From Methanoculleus sediminis (GTDB lineage: Archaea; Halobacteriota; Methanomicrobia; Methanomicrobiales; Methanoculleaceae), in assembly GCF_001017125.1 (NCBI RefSeq), contig NZ_JXOJ01000007.1, positions 1 through 64,000 of the forward strand: a stretch of 64,000 nt of DNA. The letters run 5' to 3'. Positions 29,297-37,688 of the stretch are shown here, in pieces. The notes beneath the pieces are model-generated. The model saw nothing but the letters and a program-made list of their open reading frames with translations, was not told where the DNA came from and did no database searches. How positions within the stretch are numbered: the first letter of the stretch is position 1; the number at the start of each line of letters is the position of its first letter. The translations under genes and the position numbers were made by a program.

Positions 29297-29976
29297 TGGC
29301 GGCGACCCTCACCGGCGATCTCATTCAGATCTACGAAGCCCTCTTCGCGGCATTCGGCCACCAGCACTGGTGGCCCGCAAGGACGCCGTTCGAGACGATG
29401 ATCGGCGCGATCCTCACCCAGAACGTCTCCTGGACGAACGCGGCCCAGGCCGTCCGCAGCCTCGAAGACGCCGGGATACTCGATCCCCATCTCCTCGCCG
29501 CGGCCGATACCGCCGAGATCGCTCCCCTGATCGTCCCTTCCCGGTACTATAACCAGAAGGCGGAGCGGATCCGTGAGTTCGCCAGGGTCTACGTCGCCGA
29601 GTTCGGGGCGGACCCGGCGGCGATGGCGACCGTGGAGACCGGCGAACTTCGCGAGCGGCTGCTCGCCCTCCGCGGGTTCGGGAAGGAGACGGCGGACACC
29701 ATCCTGCTGTATGTCTGCGAAAAGCCGGTCTTCGTCGTCGACGCCTACACCCGGCGGATATTCTCGCGCTACGGTTTCCTCCCCGAAGGGGCGTCCTACG
29801 ACCTGACACAGCGGCTCTTTGCGGAGAATCTTGAGCCGGACGCGGAACTCTTCAACGACTACCACGCCCAGATCGTGCGCCTGGGTAATACCATCTGCAG
29901 AAAATCCCCGCTCTGCGATCGCTGTCCCATCCGGGAGGTCAACGGGACGCTCCGGTGCGCCGTGGGGCGGACGTAA
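29296..29976 (+). CDS. Endonuclease III-like DNA glycosylase/lyase
   Basis: Base-excision repair enzyme of the HhH-GPD superfamily with a 4Fe-4S cluster. The 226-residue protein has the hairpin LLALRGFGKETADTILLY with the catalytic lysine in GKETAD, the general aspartate in FVVDAYTRRIF, and a C-terminal cluster loop CRKSPLCDRCPI followed by a fourth cysteine in LRCAV. The glycosylase class resembles thermophile Nth/Mig-type enzymes; its lesion preference is not readable. ATG overlaps the nadE stop (TGATG), and GGTGGGAG just upstream serves as ribosome binding site. Confidence 0.9.
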   Translation: MAATLTGDLIQIYEALFAAFGHQHWWPARTPFETMIGAILTQNVSWTNAAQAVRSLEDAGILDPHLLAAADTAEIAPLIVPSRYYNQKAERIREFARVYVAEFGADPAAMATVETGELRERLLALRGFGKETADTILLYVCEKPVFVVDAYTRRIFSRYGFLPEGASYDLTQRLFAENLEPDAELFNDYHAQIVRLGNTICRKSPLCDRCPIREVNGTLRCAVGRT

Positions 29977-29984
29977 CCTCCCGC

Positions 29985-30164
29985 TCACTTCTTCCGGTAG
30001 ATGTTCAGCCCGATCCTGATCTCCTCGTGCCCCGGCACCGAGACGTTACCCTCGGTGGAGGCGATCGTGATCGACTTCCCGCTCTTGGACTCCCCGAACT
30101 CCTTTGCGAGATCCACCCGTATGGTGAGGATGTTCTTCTCGACAGTCATATCGACGTTCTTCAT
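29985..30164 (-). CDS. Small conserved-looking protein, 59 aa
   Basis: Below the usual length cut-off. Read on the minus strand it encodes MKNVDMTVEKNILTIRVDLAKEFG and then SKSGKSITIASTEGNVSVPG, closing with EEIRIGLNIYRKK and TGA. Predicted compact beta-rich, near neutral to basic. The frame fills the space between nth (stop 29976) and its own upstream gap, codon choice is typical of the window, and the sequence reads as a folded domain, so I believe it is real. I recognise it only as a small hypothetical found in methanogens; no function is offered. Confidence 0.65.
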   Translation of the reverse strand: MKNVDMTVEKNILTIRVDLAKEFGESKSGKSITIASTEGNVSVPGHEEIRIGLNIYRKK

Positions 30165-30229
30165 GCGTACCTGTGTGCATCTTTGGGGAATATGCAGATC
30201 GGTACGGGGCCGGGAGGTGCGGATCGCGA

Positions 30230-30249
30230 AGGCGATCCGGGCTGTTCCG
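30230..30249 (+). repeat. Solo hairpin module
   Basis: CGGATCGC (30230-30237) and GCGATCCG (30242-30249) form an 8-bp perfect stem around GAAG, preceded by GGGAGGTG. It lies in the gap before the FIST gene pair and resembles a single unit of the hairpin arrays, without the flanking linkers. Confidence 0.4.
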
Positions 30250-30386
30250 AATCCGTGCAGCGGTCCATTGTAAACAGATGGTTAAAAGGGAGTCAGGATA
30301 CAAACGATTTTTTTCAAATCACTGGAATTTATCTCGTTTAAAATAAATATCATTAAATATGTGTTTATCATTTCTTTATTTCTGAT

Positions 30387-30587
30387 ATGGCAGGCAAAAT
30401 CAAGCAGATGATCGAGAAGATCATCGAAGAACGTTCGAATGGAAACGAAGTATTAAAGAGCACCACTCGAACAAAATTGATTATAAAAGGATACAACCCG
30501 GATACCTGGACATCGCGGTCCGAAGACGATCCAACAAAGATTGCAGAACTCAAGCAGATTGCCCGGGACATGGGCGTAAACCTTTAG
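30387..30587 (+). CDS. Small helical protein upstream of the FIST gene
   Basis: A 66-residue basic protein, mostly helical (GKIKQMIEKIIEERSNGNEVLKSTTRTKLIIKGYN, then KIAELKQIARDMGVNL). No recognised family. AT-rich sequence with TTTAAAATAAATA-like boxes precedes it, and it ends nine bases before the FIST-domain gene, which has GGAG in the gap. Co-transcription with that gene suggests a shared role, possibly as a partner in sensing or signalling; this is inference from position only. Confidence 0.65.
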   Translation: MAGKIKQMIEKIIEERSNGNEVLKSTTRTKLIIKGYNPDTWTSRSEDDPTKIAELKQIARDMGVNL

Positions 30588-30596
30588 GAGTCTTTT

Positions 30597-31703
30597 ATGA
30601 GCGTTACTGTTGCTTCTACGGCGGCATCATCGATCGAGAGAGCAGTCGATGACATTATCAAGCAATGCGGCGGAATCTCCCCAAATACGGTGCTTTTCTT
30701 TGCATCCTCCCGGTACGACCCCGCGTCGATCAGCAGGGCGATGCACGACGCCTTTTCTGGGGCGCAGGTCATCGGCTGTTCGACCGCCGGGGAGATCGTC
30801 AGCGGCCGGGTCATGAAGGACTCGATCGTTGCCATGGCGTTCGACGACCGCACCATCGAAAGCGTCGCATGCAGTGTCGTCACCGACGTGGCCTCTCCCG
30901 ATTCACTTGCAGATGCGGTTCGGGACCTTGAAGAAAAGATCGGCACACCGCTCCGGGATCTCGACTTCCAGAAATACGTGGGAATCATCCTGATCGACGG
31001 ACTGAGCGGTTCCGAGGAGCGGGTGATGGACAGGCTCGGGGATCTGACCGACGTGACGTTCATCGGCGGCTCCGCAGGCGACGACCTCAACTTCCAATCG
31101 ACCTATGTCTACCTGGACGGCGCGGCATACACCAACGCAGCCGTGCTTGCGCTCTTGAAACCCGTCGGCGAGTTCGACATCATCAAGACCCAGAGTTTCC
31201 GGACCCTGGATACCGTCCTCGTGCCGACAAAGGTGAACGAAGAACGGCGGGAGGTCCTCGAGTTCAATAACATGCCCGCGGCACTCGCATATGCCCGGGC
31301 GGTCGGCGTATCCGTCAAGGAGGCGCCGAAGAGGTTCATGCACAACCCTGTCGGGCTCGTGACCGGCGACGACTTCTTCGTCCGGAGCCCCAGGCAGATC
31401 GAAGGCGACAGCATCTTCTTCTACTGCATGGTCAAGGAAGGGATGGAACTCGCGCTGCTGGAGTCGACTGATATCATCGAGGATACCCATAACGCCGTTG
31501 AAGAAAAGGTCCGTCAGCTCGGCAGAGCCTCTGCCCTCATCAACTTCCACTGCATCCTCCGGGCGCTCGAACTCGAGGAGAAGGGGCAGTCCGCGGAGTA
31601 CGGGTCGCTCTTTGCCGATATCCCGACGATCGGGTTCTCCACCTACGGCGAGGAGTATATCGGACACATCAACCAGACCTCGACGATGCTCATCTTCAAA
31701 TAA
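30597..31703 (+). CDS. FIST-domain sensory protein
   Basis: A 368-residue soluble protein with FIST-N (VLFFASSRYDPASISRAMHDAF, VIGCSTAGEIVSGRVMKDSIVAMAF, FIGGSAGDDLNF) and FIST-C (AYARAVGVSVKEAPKRFMHNPVGLV, FHCILRALEL, GFSTYGEEYIGHINQTSTMLIF). FIST domains are proposed to sense small ligands such as amino acids and often accompany kinases and methyl-accepting proteins. Here none is adjacent; the only partner is the 66-residue protein directly upstream. Oligo-T follows the stop. Confidence 0.9.
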   Translation: MSVTVASTAASSIERAVDDIIKQCGGISPNTVLFFASSRYDPASISRAMHDAFSGAQVIGCSTAGEIVSGRVMKDSIVAMAFDDRTIESVACSVVTDVASPDSLADAVRDLEEKIGTPLRDLDFQKYVGIILIDGLSGSEERVMDRLGDLTDVTFIGGSAGDDLNFQSTYVYLDGAAYTNAAVLALLKPVGEFDIIKTQSFRTLDTVLVPTKVNEERREVLEFNNMPAALAYARAVGVSVKEAPKRFMHNPVGLVTGDDFFVRSPRQIEGDSIFFYCMVKEGMELALLESTDIIEDTHNAVEEKVRQLGRASALINFHCILRALELEEKGQSAEYGSLFADIPTIGFSTYGEEYIGHINQTSTMLIFK

Positions 31704-31706
31704 TCC

Positions 31707-31712
31707 TTTTTT
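31707..31712 (+). terminator. Oligo-T terminator after the FIST gene
   Basis: Six T residues four bases after the stop codon, separating this gene from recQ. Confidence 0.5.
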
Positions 31713-31782
31713 CCGTCCCGGAACGACAAACCCTATCCCGGTTCCCGTCCAACCGTACCCGCACACCGGGCCCGATGAAGCA

Positions 31783-33600
31783 ATGAATGATAAATACAGT
31801 ATTCTGGAGAAATATTTCGGCTACACGTCGTTCCTCCCCCACCAGGAAGAGATCGTCGACGCCGTGCTCGCCGGGCGCGACGTCCTCGCCGTCATGGCGA
31901 CCGGGGGCGGCAAATCCCTCTGCTACCAGCTCCCCGCCCTCGTCTTCGGCGGGCTTACGGTCGTCGTCTCGCCGCTCATCGCCCTGATGAAGGACCAGGT
32001 CGACGGTCTCCGGGCAAACGGCATTCCGGCGGCGACGATCAACAGCTCGCTCGGCTACGGGGAGCAGAAGATCGTCGAGCGGGTGATCCTCGAAGGCCGC
32101 ATCCGGGTCCTCTACGTCTCGCCGGAACGGGCGGTGCAGCCGTTCTTCCTCTCGCTCATCGCAAAAGCGGACGTCCGGCTCATCGCCATCGACGAGGCGC
32201 ACTGCATCTCCATGTGGGGCCACAACTTCCGCCCCGAATACCGCCGGCTCCGGGTGCTCAAAGAGCGGTTCCCCGCGGTTCCCGTCATCGCCCTGACCGC
32301 GACCGCCATCCCCGCCGTCCAGAACGACATCGCGGTGCAGCTCAATCTTTCGAACCCGGCCCGGTTCGTCGGGAGTTTCAACCGCAAAAACCTCACCTAC
32401 CGGGTGGTGCCGAAGGCCCGCTACTTCCCGCGGCTGGTCGCCTATCTCGCCGAGCACCCGGACAACGCCGGGATCATCTACTGCTTCTCCCAGAAGGCGA
32501 CGGAGGAACTCGCGAAGAAACTGCAGGAGAAGGGTTTCTCGGCGCTCCCCTACCATGCGGGCCTCCCCGACAGCGTCCGCGCGGAGCACCAGGAGGCCTT
32601 CTCCCGCGGCGACACCGCGATCATCTGCGCCACCGTCGCCTTCGGGATGGGCATCGACAAACCGGACGTGCGGTTCGTCATCCACACCGACCTCCCGAAG
32701 GATATCGAGTCTTACTACCAGGAGACCGGCAGAGCGGGGAGGGATGGGGAGGACAGCGACTGCATCCTCTTCTATTCCCGGGGCGACTACGGCACGATCC
32801 GCTACATCATCGAGAAGGAGGGCGGCGATGCGACGCAGAAGGACGTCGCCTACCGAAAGGCCGGGGCGATGCTCGACTACTGCGAGACCACCGGGTGCCG
32901 GAGGAAGTTCCTGCTCGCCTACTTCGGCGAGTCTTACCCGGAAGAGCGGTGCGGGGCATGCGACCGCTGCGAGACGCCGGTGAAGGTCTTCGATGGGACG
33001 GAGGTCGCGGCAGCGGTCATCTCCTGCATCCGGGAGACCGGGGAGCGGTTCGGCGCATCTTACATCGCCGACGTGCTCGCCGGTTCGAAGAGCGCGAGGC
33101 TCCACGAGAACGGGCACGACCGGCTTGCCGCCTACGGCTCCGGCAGGGGCTACACCCGCGACCAGTGGCTCCTCTTCATCCAGGAAATGGTCGGGAAGGG
33201 GTTCGTCGCGTCGACCGGCGGGCGGTACCCCGTCCTCGTTTCAAACGACCGGAGCCGGGCAGTGCTCGCAGGAAAGATCCCGGTGCCGCTCACAGAGCCG
33301 CGTCCGGAGGGGGTCGTGGCGCCGGAAGTCGGAGAGAAGGACTACGACGAGGCCCTCTTCCTCCGGCTTCGCCGGCTCCGGAAAGTCGTCGCCGACCTCG
33401 ACCGCGTGCCGCCGTTCGTCGTCTTCCACGACCGAACCCTCAAGGAGATGGCGACGTCCTACCCGGGCACCGGCGTTGCCCTCCTCGGGATCTACGGCGT
33501 CAGCGAGGCGAAACTGAAGCGTTACGGCAGGAGGTTCCTCGACGCCATCGACAAGCACTGCGCCGAGCACGGGATCGGGCCGGAGCGGCGGAGCGGGTGA
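31783..33600 (+). CDS. recQ: RecQ-family DNA helicase
   Basis: ATP-dependent 3'-5' helicase for recombination and fork repair. The 605-residue protein has motif 0 (FLPHQEEIVDAVLAG), Walker A MATGGGKSLCYQLP, DEAH box AIDEAHCISMWGH, VAFGMGIDKPDVRFV and QETGRAGRDG. A RecQ zinc site follows (CETTGCRRKFLLAYFGE, CGACDRC), then a winged-helix-like region and a C-terminal HRDC domain (ALFLRLRRLRKVVADLDRVPPFVVFHDRTLKEMA). The longer frame to 31498 overlaps the FIST gene, so I start at the ATG at 31783, as in homologues. RecQ is sporadic in archaea and common in Methanomicrobia, likely of bacterial origin. Confidence 0.94.
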   Translation: MNDKYSILEKYFGYTSFLPHQEEIVDAVLAGRDVLAVMATGGGKSLCYQLPALVFGGLTVVVSPLIALMKDQVDGLRANGIPAATINSSLGYGEQKIVERVILEGRIRVLYVSPERAVQPFFLSLIAKADVRLIAIDEAHCISMWGHNFRPEYRRLRVLKERFPAVPVIALTATAIPAVQNDIAVQLNLSNPARFVGSFNRKNLTYRVVPKARYFPRLVAYLAEHPDNAGIIYCFSQKATEELAKKLQEKGFSALPYHAGLPDSVRAEHQEAFSRGDTAIICATVAFGMGIDKPDVRFVIHTDLPKDIESYYQETGRAGRDGEDSDCILFYSRGDYGTIRYIIEKEGGDATQKDVAYRKAGAMLDYCETTGCRRKFLLAYFGESYPEERCGACDRCETPVKVFDGTEVAAAVISCIRETGERFGASYIADVLAGSKSARLHENGHDRLAAYGSGRGYTRDQWLLFIQEMVGKGFVASTGGRYPVLVSNDRSRAVLAGKIPVPLTEPRPEGVVAPEVGEKDYDEALFLRLRRLRKVVADLDRVPPFVVFHDRTLKEMATSYPGTGVALLGIYGVSEAKLKRYGRRFLDAIDKHCAEHGIGPERRSG

Positions 33601-33684
33601 CCCCGGCACGCGCAAACACCTCGAATTGCCCTCAACTCGATGTATTAATGAACAAGGAACGCCAATATGCCATGTACAAGGCAT

Positions 33685-34653
33685 ATGCGGCTCATTTCAT
33701 GGAACATAGATCTCTTCCGCTCCGGTCTGAAGAGCGTGGAGAAGAAAGTCGAAGCAGTCTGCCAGTATTCGCCTGATATCGTCGCCTTCCAGGAGGTTAC
33801 GGACCGGGCGCTGCCGCTCTTCCGGGAAGAACTGGAGAAGTTCGGGTTGCTCCACTCCGTCGACAGCCTTGCGCTGGTGGAGATCGCGCGGGTGGCCTAC
33901 ATGGCCGAGCGACTGAACGACCTTCGCGAACGGGGCGCGAACGATCCGTTTCAGTTCGCGTATAATGTCTCCCGGCTCTCGGAGCAGTACTCTCCTCCCG
34001 GCGAGGCAAAAAACTGCGGATGCCTGATCGCGAGCAGGTACCCTCTCACACCGCTAAACCCGCTCGACTTCGATATCCCGTGGAAACAGCGGGTGGTCTC
34101 TGCCGTCGTCAGCGCACCGGCGGGCGAGTTCGAGATTCATAACGCCCATGTGCCGACGGCCATAGGAAGCCGGAGGAACGAGATTGCCAAGGCCGAGACG
34201 CTGGTGGGGATATACCGGCACCTCGCCGCCAGATCGGAACGGCCCCGGATCCTCTGCGGCGATCTCCACATCCCGGAGGCGGAGCTCCCCGACGGGACGA
34301 TCGTTCCCTTCTACCGCGACATCATCCCGGACAAAAACTACAACACCACGATCTCCGAGAGCGACGAGTACCTCGGCCGCCCGAGAAAGTGGTGGTACAA
34401 CGCCGAGATGAACGTCCTTCCCGGTCTCGCGGAGTACGACCTTCCCGACGTCTTCCGGAGACTGCACGGCTACCAGGCGAGGGAGTACAGCTGGTGTCCC
34501 GACCGCGGGCCCGAGGACGTGCCGAAGTGCAAACGCTACGACCACATCTTCGCGTCCGTGCGCCTCAACCCGACGGCGTGCTGGTACCTCCACGACCTGC
34601 GGGGGCAGGGGTTGAGCGATCACTCCGCCGTCGTGATGGACTTCGAGCCGTGA
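33685..34653 (+). CDS. Endonuclease/exonuclease/phosphatase-fold protein
   Basis: A 322-residue EEP (DNase I-like) superfamily protein. It starts with the fold's first strand (MRLISWNIDLFRSG) and shows the catalytic glutamate in IVAFQEVTDRALP, the asparagine-histidine pair in FEIHNAHVP, LCGDLHIPE and, at the end, the DHI and SDH residues in KRYDHIFAS and GLSDHSAVVMDF. The substrate could be DNA, a phospholipid or a phosphodiester; an internal segment (FQFAYNVSRLSEQYSPPGEAKN) is not typical of ExoIII. Start chosen at the ATG at 33685, where the fold begins. Confidence 0.85.
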   Translation: MRLISWNIDLFRSGLKSVEKKVEAVCQYSPDIVAFQEVTDRALPLFREELEKFGLLHSVDSLALVEIARVAYMAERLNDLRERGANDPFQFAYNVSRLSEQYSPPGEAKNCGCLIASRYPLTPLNPLDFDIPWKQRVVSAVVSAPAGEFEIHNAHVPTAIGSRRNEIAKAETLVGIYRHLAARSERPRILCGDLHIPEAELPDGTIVPFYRDIIPDKNYNTTISESDEYLGRPRKWWYNAEMNVLPGLAEYDLPDVFRRLHGYQAREYSWCPDRGPEDVPKCKRYDHIFASVRLNPTACWYLHDLRGQGLSDHSAVVMDFEP

Positions 34654-34784
34654 GCGGGTGCGGGCCTATGCCGTGAACGGCCCGCACCTCACCTCTGCAC
34701 AAGCCCTGCCGGCTTCACCGCAGCCGCTGTTTTCCTCCAGGATCTTTTTAAACCTGCAATCGAGAGATTATACCGGTGAAACCG

Positions 34785-35189
34785 ATGGTTGCACTTACTG
34801 AAGAGATGAAGACGGCGTTTCGCACGATGAAGGCTTTCCCGGTCGCAACGGCCTCGAAGGACGGCTGGCCGAACGTGGTGCCGATCGCGTTTGTCGAGAT
34901 CGCCGACGACGAGACGATCTGGATCGCCGACAACTTCATGAAGAAGACGCTCGCGAACGTCCAGGAGAACCCGAAGATCTCCATCTACGTCTGGGGGCCC
35001 GAGACGAAGGGCTGCTTCCAGGTCAAGGGCGACGTCGAGATCCGGTCGAGCGGCCCGGAGTTCGAGAAGATGCAGTTCACCGTCCGGGCAAAGATGGCGA
35101 AGGCCCCGGCAAAGACCCTTCTCATCATGAAGATCCGGGAGATCTACGAGTGCTCCCCCGGACCGAAAGCGGGGGAAAAGATTCTCTAA
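34785..35189 (+). CDS. Pyridoxamine 5'-phosphate oxidase-family flavoprotein
   Basis: A 134-residue split-barrel protein: FPVATASKDGWPNVVPIAFVEIADDETIWIADNFMKKTLANVQENPKISIYVW is the family core that binds FMN or F420, followed by KGCFQVKGDVEIRSSG. Small archaeal members often act as F420- or flavin-dependent reductases; no substrate is known here. GGTGA at 34775-34779 is a suitable ribosome binding site for the ATG at 34785, so I prefer that over the GTG at 34776. A T-run follows the stop. Confidence 0.88.
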   Translation: MVALTEEMKTAFRTMKAFPVATASKDGWPNVVPIAFVEIADDETIWIADNFMKKTLANVQENPKISIYVWGPETKGCFQVKGDVEIRSSGPEFEKMQFTVRAKMAKAPAKTLLIMKIREIYECSPGPKAGEKIL

Positions 35190-35276
35190 CTTTTTTCTGC
35201 GGAATCCCTGTCGGAATCTGCCATGCACAATATCCACGGCCTTCTCCCGGGTTCTCTTTTGCCGCAGGTAGCCTAT

Positions 35277-35560
35277 CCATACACGGATTTCCGTTGGCCA
35301 TTGCCACTGGGGGAGGCGGCTCGCGGGGAGTGCGACATTCCGATAGGAACGGAGCTCGACCACCGTCAGGTGGGGCGGGGGGAGCATCCCCCTCCCCTGT
35401 CTCCACTCCTAAACTGATGTCTACAACCCCCACCCCACCCGGCCTTCGGCCTCCTCATTCGCACCTGCGGTGCTCATGCTCCGGCCCTACGGCCCGTCGC
35501 ACCCCACACCTCGGGGCGGGGGCAGTGCATGGCGATATCCCCATGATCCACTGTACGGGA
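35277..35560. mobile_element. Degenerate relative of the ~300-bp inverted-repeat element
   Basis: The left end reads ACACGGATTTCC and then GCCATTGCCACTGGGGGAGG; the right end, near 35525-35560, is TGGCGATATCCCCATG followed by CCACTGTACGGGA, a decayed inverse of the left. Internally there are hairpins TTCC/GGAA with loop GATA (35338-35349), CCACC/GGTGG with loop GTCA (35360-35373), and GGGGGA/TCCCCC with loop GCA (35378-35392). CCCTCCCCTGTCTC is shared with the 13.3-kb copy. Further modules near 35445-35510 lie in reverse orientation. The remainder of the 35190-35723 gap shows nothing else. Confidence 0.6.
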
Positions 35561-35723
35561 CTTTTCACGAACCCAAACGGTTCTGGCGATCACCTAAAGA
35601 GGCCAGGATCAACCAACCATCTTCCATACGTTCGCGCACCGCCTCACAAAGGGGACTGCCTTCCGGGTTCTAAACTATTTTCCCGCACCGCCGCCAACCC
35701 TTCCTTCCGGATGTGACGGAAGA

Positions 35724-36398
35724 GTGAAGATAACGGCAGTTGTGGGAAGCCCGCGGGGGATGCGGAGCAGGACGAGAAGAGTTGTGAACTTCGTGCTTGC
35801 CGGGGCGAAAGATGCTGGTGCTGAGGTCGACCTCATCGATCTCGCCGACCTGCAGGTCACGCCCTGCACCGCCTGCGAGAGTTGCAGCCTGGACGGGACG
35901 TGCGTCTTTGCCGACGATCTCCCCGCCGCGTACGACCGGATGCGGGATGCCGACGGGCTGGTGCTCGCCTCGCCGGTCTACGTCGACAACGTCAGCGGGC
36001 AGATGAAGGTCTTCATCGACCGGCTGGCGGACGCGATGCGTTACCAGAACTTCGCCGGGAAATACGGCTGCAGCGTCGCGACCACCGAGGTCTCGGGAGG
36101 CGACGCGGTCGTCGGCTACCTGAACCACGTGCTCAACTACCTCGGGGTGACGACGGTCAGGGGGATGAGCGTCACACCCGGTAACGACCCGGAGGCGCTC
36201 GACCGGGCGGAGCCGGCGGCACGCGAGCTCGGGCGCCGGCTCGTCCTCGCCGTCAGGGATCGGCCGCGCTATCCCGATCAGGAGGCCGGGATGGCGGAGA
36301 ACCGGCAGTATTTCGCCGGGATAGTCCGGGCGAACCGGGACTGGCGGACCGACGAGTACGAACGGTGGGTGCGGGAGGGCTGGATCGGGGAGGAATAA
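35724..36398 (+). CDS. Iron-sulfur flavoprotein of the flavodoxin-like NADPH-dependent FMN reductase family
   Basis: A 224-residue protein like methanogen iron-sulfur flavoproteins (Isf): a flavodoxin fold starting ITAVVGSPRG, the compact cluster motif CTACESCSLDGTC (CxxCxxCx5C, residues about 50-62) and the FMN-loop ASPVYVDNVSGQMKVFIDR. Isf proteins pass electrons and can reduce O2 or H2O2 in Methanosarcina. The start is a GTG at 35724 preceded by GGAAG. It has its own gap upstream, filled by the degenerate repeat element. Confidence 0.9.
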   Translation: MKITAVVGSPRGMRSRTRRVVNFVLAGAKDAGAEVDLIDLADLQVTPCTACESCSLDGTCVFADDLPAAYDRMRDADGLVLASPVYVDNVSGQMKVFIDRLADAMRYQNFAGKYGCSVATTEVSGGDAVVGYLNHVLNYLGVTTVRGMSVTPGNDPEALDRAEPAARELGRRLVLAVRDRPRYPDQEAGMAENRQYFAGIVRANRDWRTDEYERWVREGWIGEE

Positions 36399-36450
36399 AG
36401 TGACCGGCGAGGCTTCGCCGTAAAAAAACAGTTCCGTTCTTAATTAGATA

Positions 36451-36535
36451 CGCCGGGAGGGAGATTTGAACTCCCGAGGTGCCAGGCACCAGTGGCTTTC
36501 AAGGCCACCGCCTTCCCGGACTAGACTATCCCGGC
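36451..36535 (-). tRNA. tRNA-Ser (anticodon UGA)
   Basis: The minus strand folds as a class II tRNA of 85 nt. The acceptor GCCGGGA pairs with TCCCGGC before a G discriminator, the anticodon loop reads CTTGAAA giving UGA, the long variable arm (GGTGCCTGGCACC) is typical of serine tRNA, and the T-loop is TTCAAAT. CCA is not encoded. There is no intron. Confidence 0.95.
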
Positions 36536-36574
36536 TCGCCTTAACCTATTGATCACCGGACAAAAAAAGGTTGT

Positions 36575-37660
36575 TCATCCCCTGCGCGCGAAGACAACGG
36601 CAAGAAGCGCGAGGAGTGCCAGGGCCGCCGGGAGCGGTGCGGCCTGTGCAGGGGTGGGGGTCGCGTCCCCGAAGAGACCGGGCGCGGTCTGGCTCACCCT
36701 GACCGAATCAGCGTTCGTTGCCGAGACCTGCACGGTGCCGCTGTCGTTGAAGCTCATGGGGTAGACCTTGACGTAGACCGGGCCTCCCTTTGCGGCAACC
36801 TCTACGGTCTCGGGCTCGAGCATGCCCTTGTTGTTAACTTTATGGGATTCCCCATCCTCATCGATGTATTCGACCACCCAATCGATCCCGGCCGAGGTTG
36901 CGATCGTCACGATACCGCTTTTGGTGTCGACCTCGAAGTAGGCAGGGGCGGACCGGCTGGCGGGAGAACTCGCGGATATCATCGCCTCCGTCGGCGTCGG
37001 GCCGGGTGTCCCGGCTACCACGAAGACGGCTTTGCCGATGTAGCCTTTGGTATCAGAGAAGGTGACCTCGTACGAGCCGCCTTCGGAGATGGGGACCTCA
37101 ACGGAGAACGCCCCGTTCTTGTCGGTCGCGACAAACTCCGGCCCGTAAACGACAAAGCCGTCTCGTTCGACCAGAACCCGCACTCCCGCACTACCGATGT
37201 CGGCGATCTCACCCCGGAGATCGAGGGTGCCGTCGAAGTTCTGGTTGAGCGGGGAGTCGATCTTGAGACTACCCGATCGATCGACCAGAATGACCGTCCG
37301 CTGTTTTGTCGAACTGCCTCCGAACGTGGAGAGCGTGGGATCGACGATCTCGATCGAATACTGCCCCGGCTCAAGACCGTCCGTCTCGAACGTCGCGGAG
37401 AACGTCCCGTCCGCCTGGACGACGATCGTTTTGCGGGCAATCTCGTGCTTCATGTACTGGGCACGGTAGAGTATAATCTCCGTGCTGAATCCGGGATTGA
37501 CCGTCGGCTTGGGAAGCCCCTCCACGGTTGTGGTACCCGTGACTTTGAGCGGGTCGCCGACGTATACCGTCTGCGGGGCACTGATTGAAACGTACGCGGC
37601 CGATGCCGTGCCGACGAGCATCATCGCGACGATGATCGTCAGCCATGCGATCCTTTTCAT
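36575..37660 (-). CDS. Exported surface protein with sorting-type C-terminus
   Basis: A 361-residue secreted protein: a signal peptide (WLTIIVAMMLVGTASA), two or three beta-sandwich-like repeats (VSISAPQTVYVGDPLKVTGTTTVEG, FSATFETDGLEPGQYSIEIVDPT, LDLRGEIADIGSAGVRVLVERDG), a Ser/Pro/Ala-rich region, and a C-terminal hydrophobic helix with basic end (LPAALALLALLAVVFARRG). That tail resembles archaeosortase-processed surface proteins, although no PGF motif is present. Probably a cell-envelope or S-layer-associated protein. I start at the ATG at 37660, where the signal peptide begins. Confidence 0.75.
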   Translation of the reverse strand: MKRIAWLTIIVAMMLVGTASAAYVSISAPQTVYVGDPLKVTGTTTVEGLPKPTVNPGFSTEIILYRAQYMKHEIARKTIVVQADGTFSATFETDGLEPGQYSIEIVDPTLSTFGGSSTKQRTVILVDRSGSLKIDSPLNQNFDGTLDLRGEIADIGSAGVRVLVERDGFVVYGPEFVATDKNGAFSVEVPISEGGSYEVTFSDTKGYIGKAVFVVAGTPGPTPTEAMISASSPASRSAPAYFEVDTKSGIVTIATSAGIDWVVEYIDEDGESHKVNNKGMLEPETVEVAAKGGPVYVKVYPMSFNDSGTVQVSATNADSVRVSQTAPGLFGDATPTPAQAAPLPAALALLALLAVVFARRG

Positions 37661-37688
37661 ATCATTACATCCTCGAATATGAGGTATA

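Noticed and set aside
32214-33776. Plus-strand frame of 520 codons overlapping recQ
   Set aside because: Alternative frame of recQ with arginine/proline-rich low-complexity translation.
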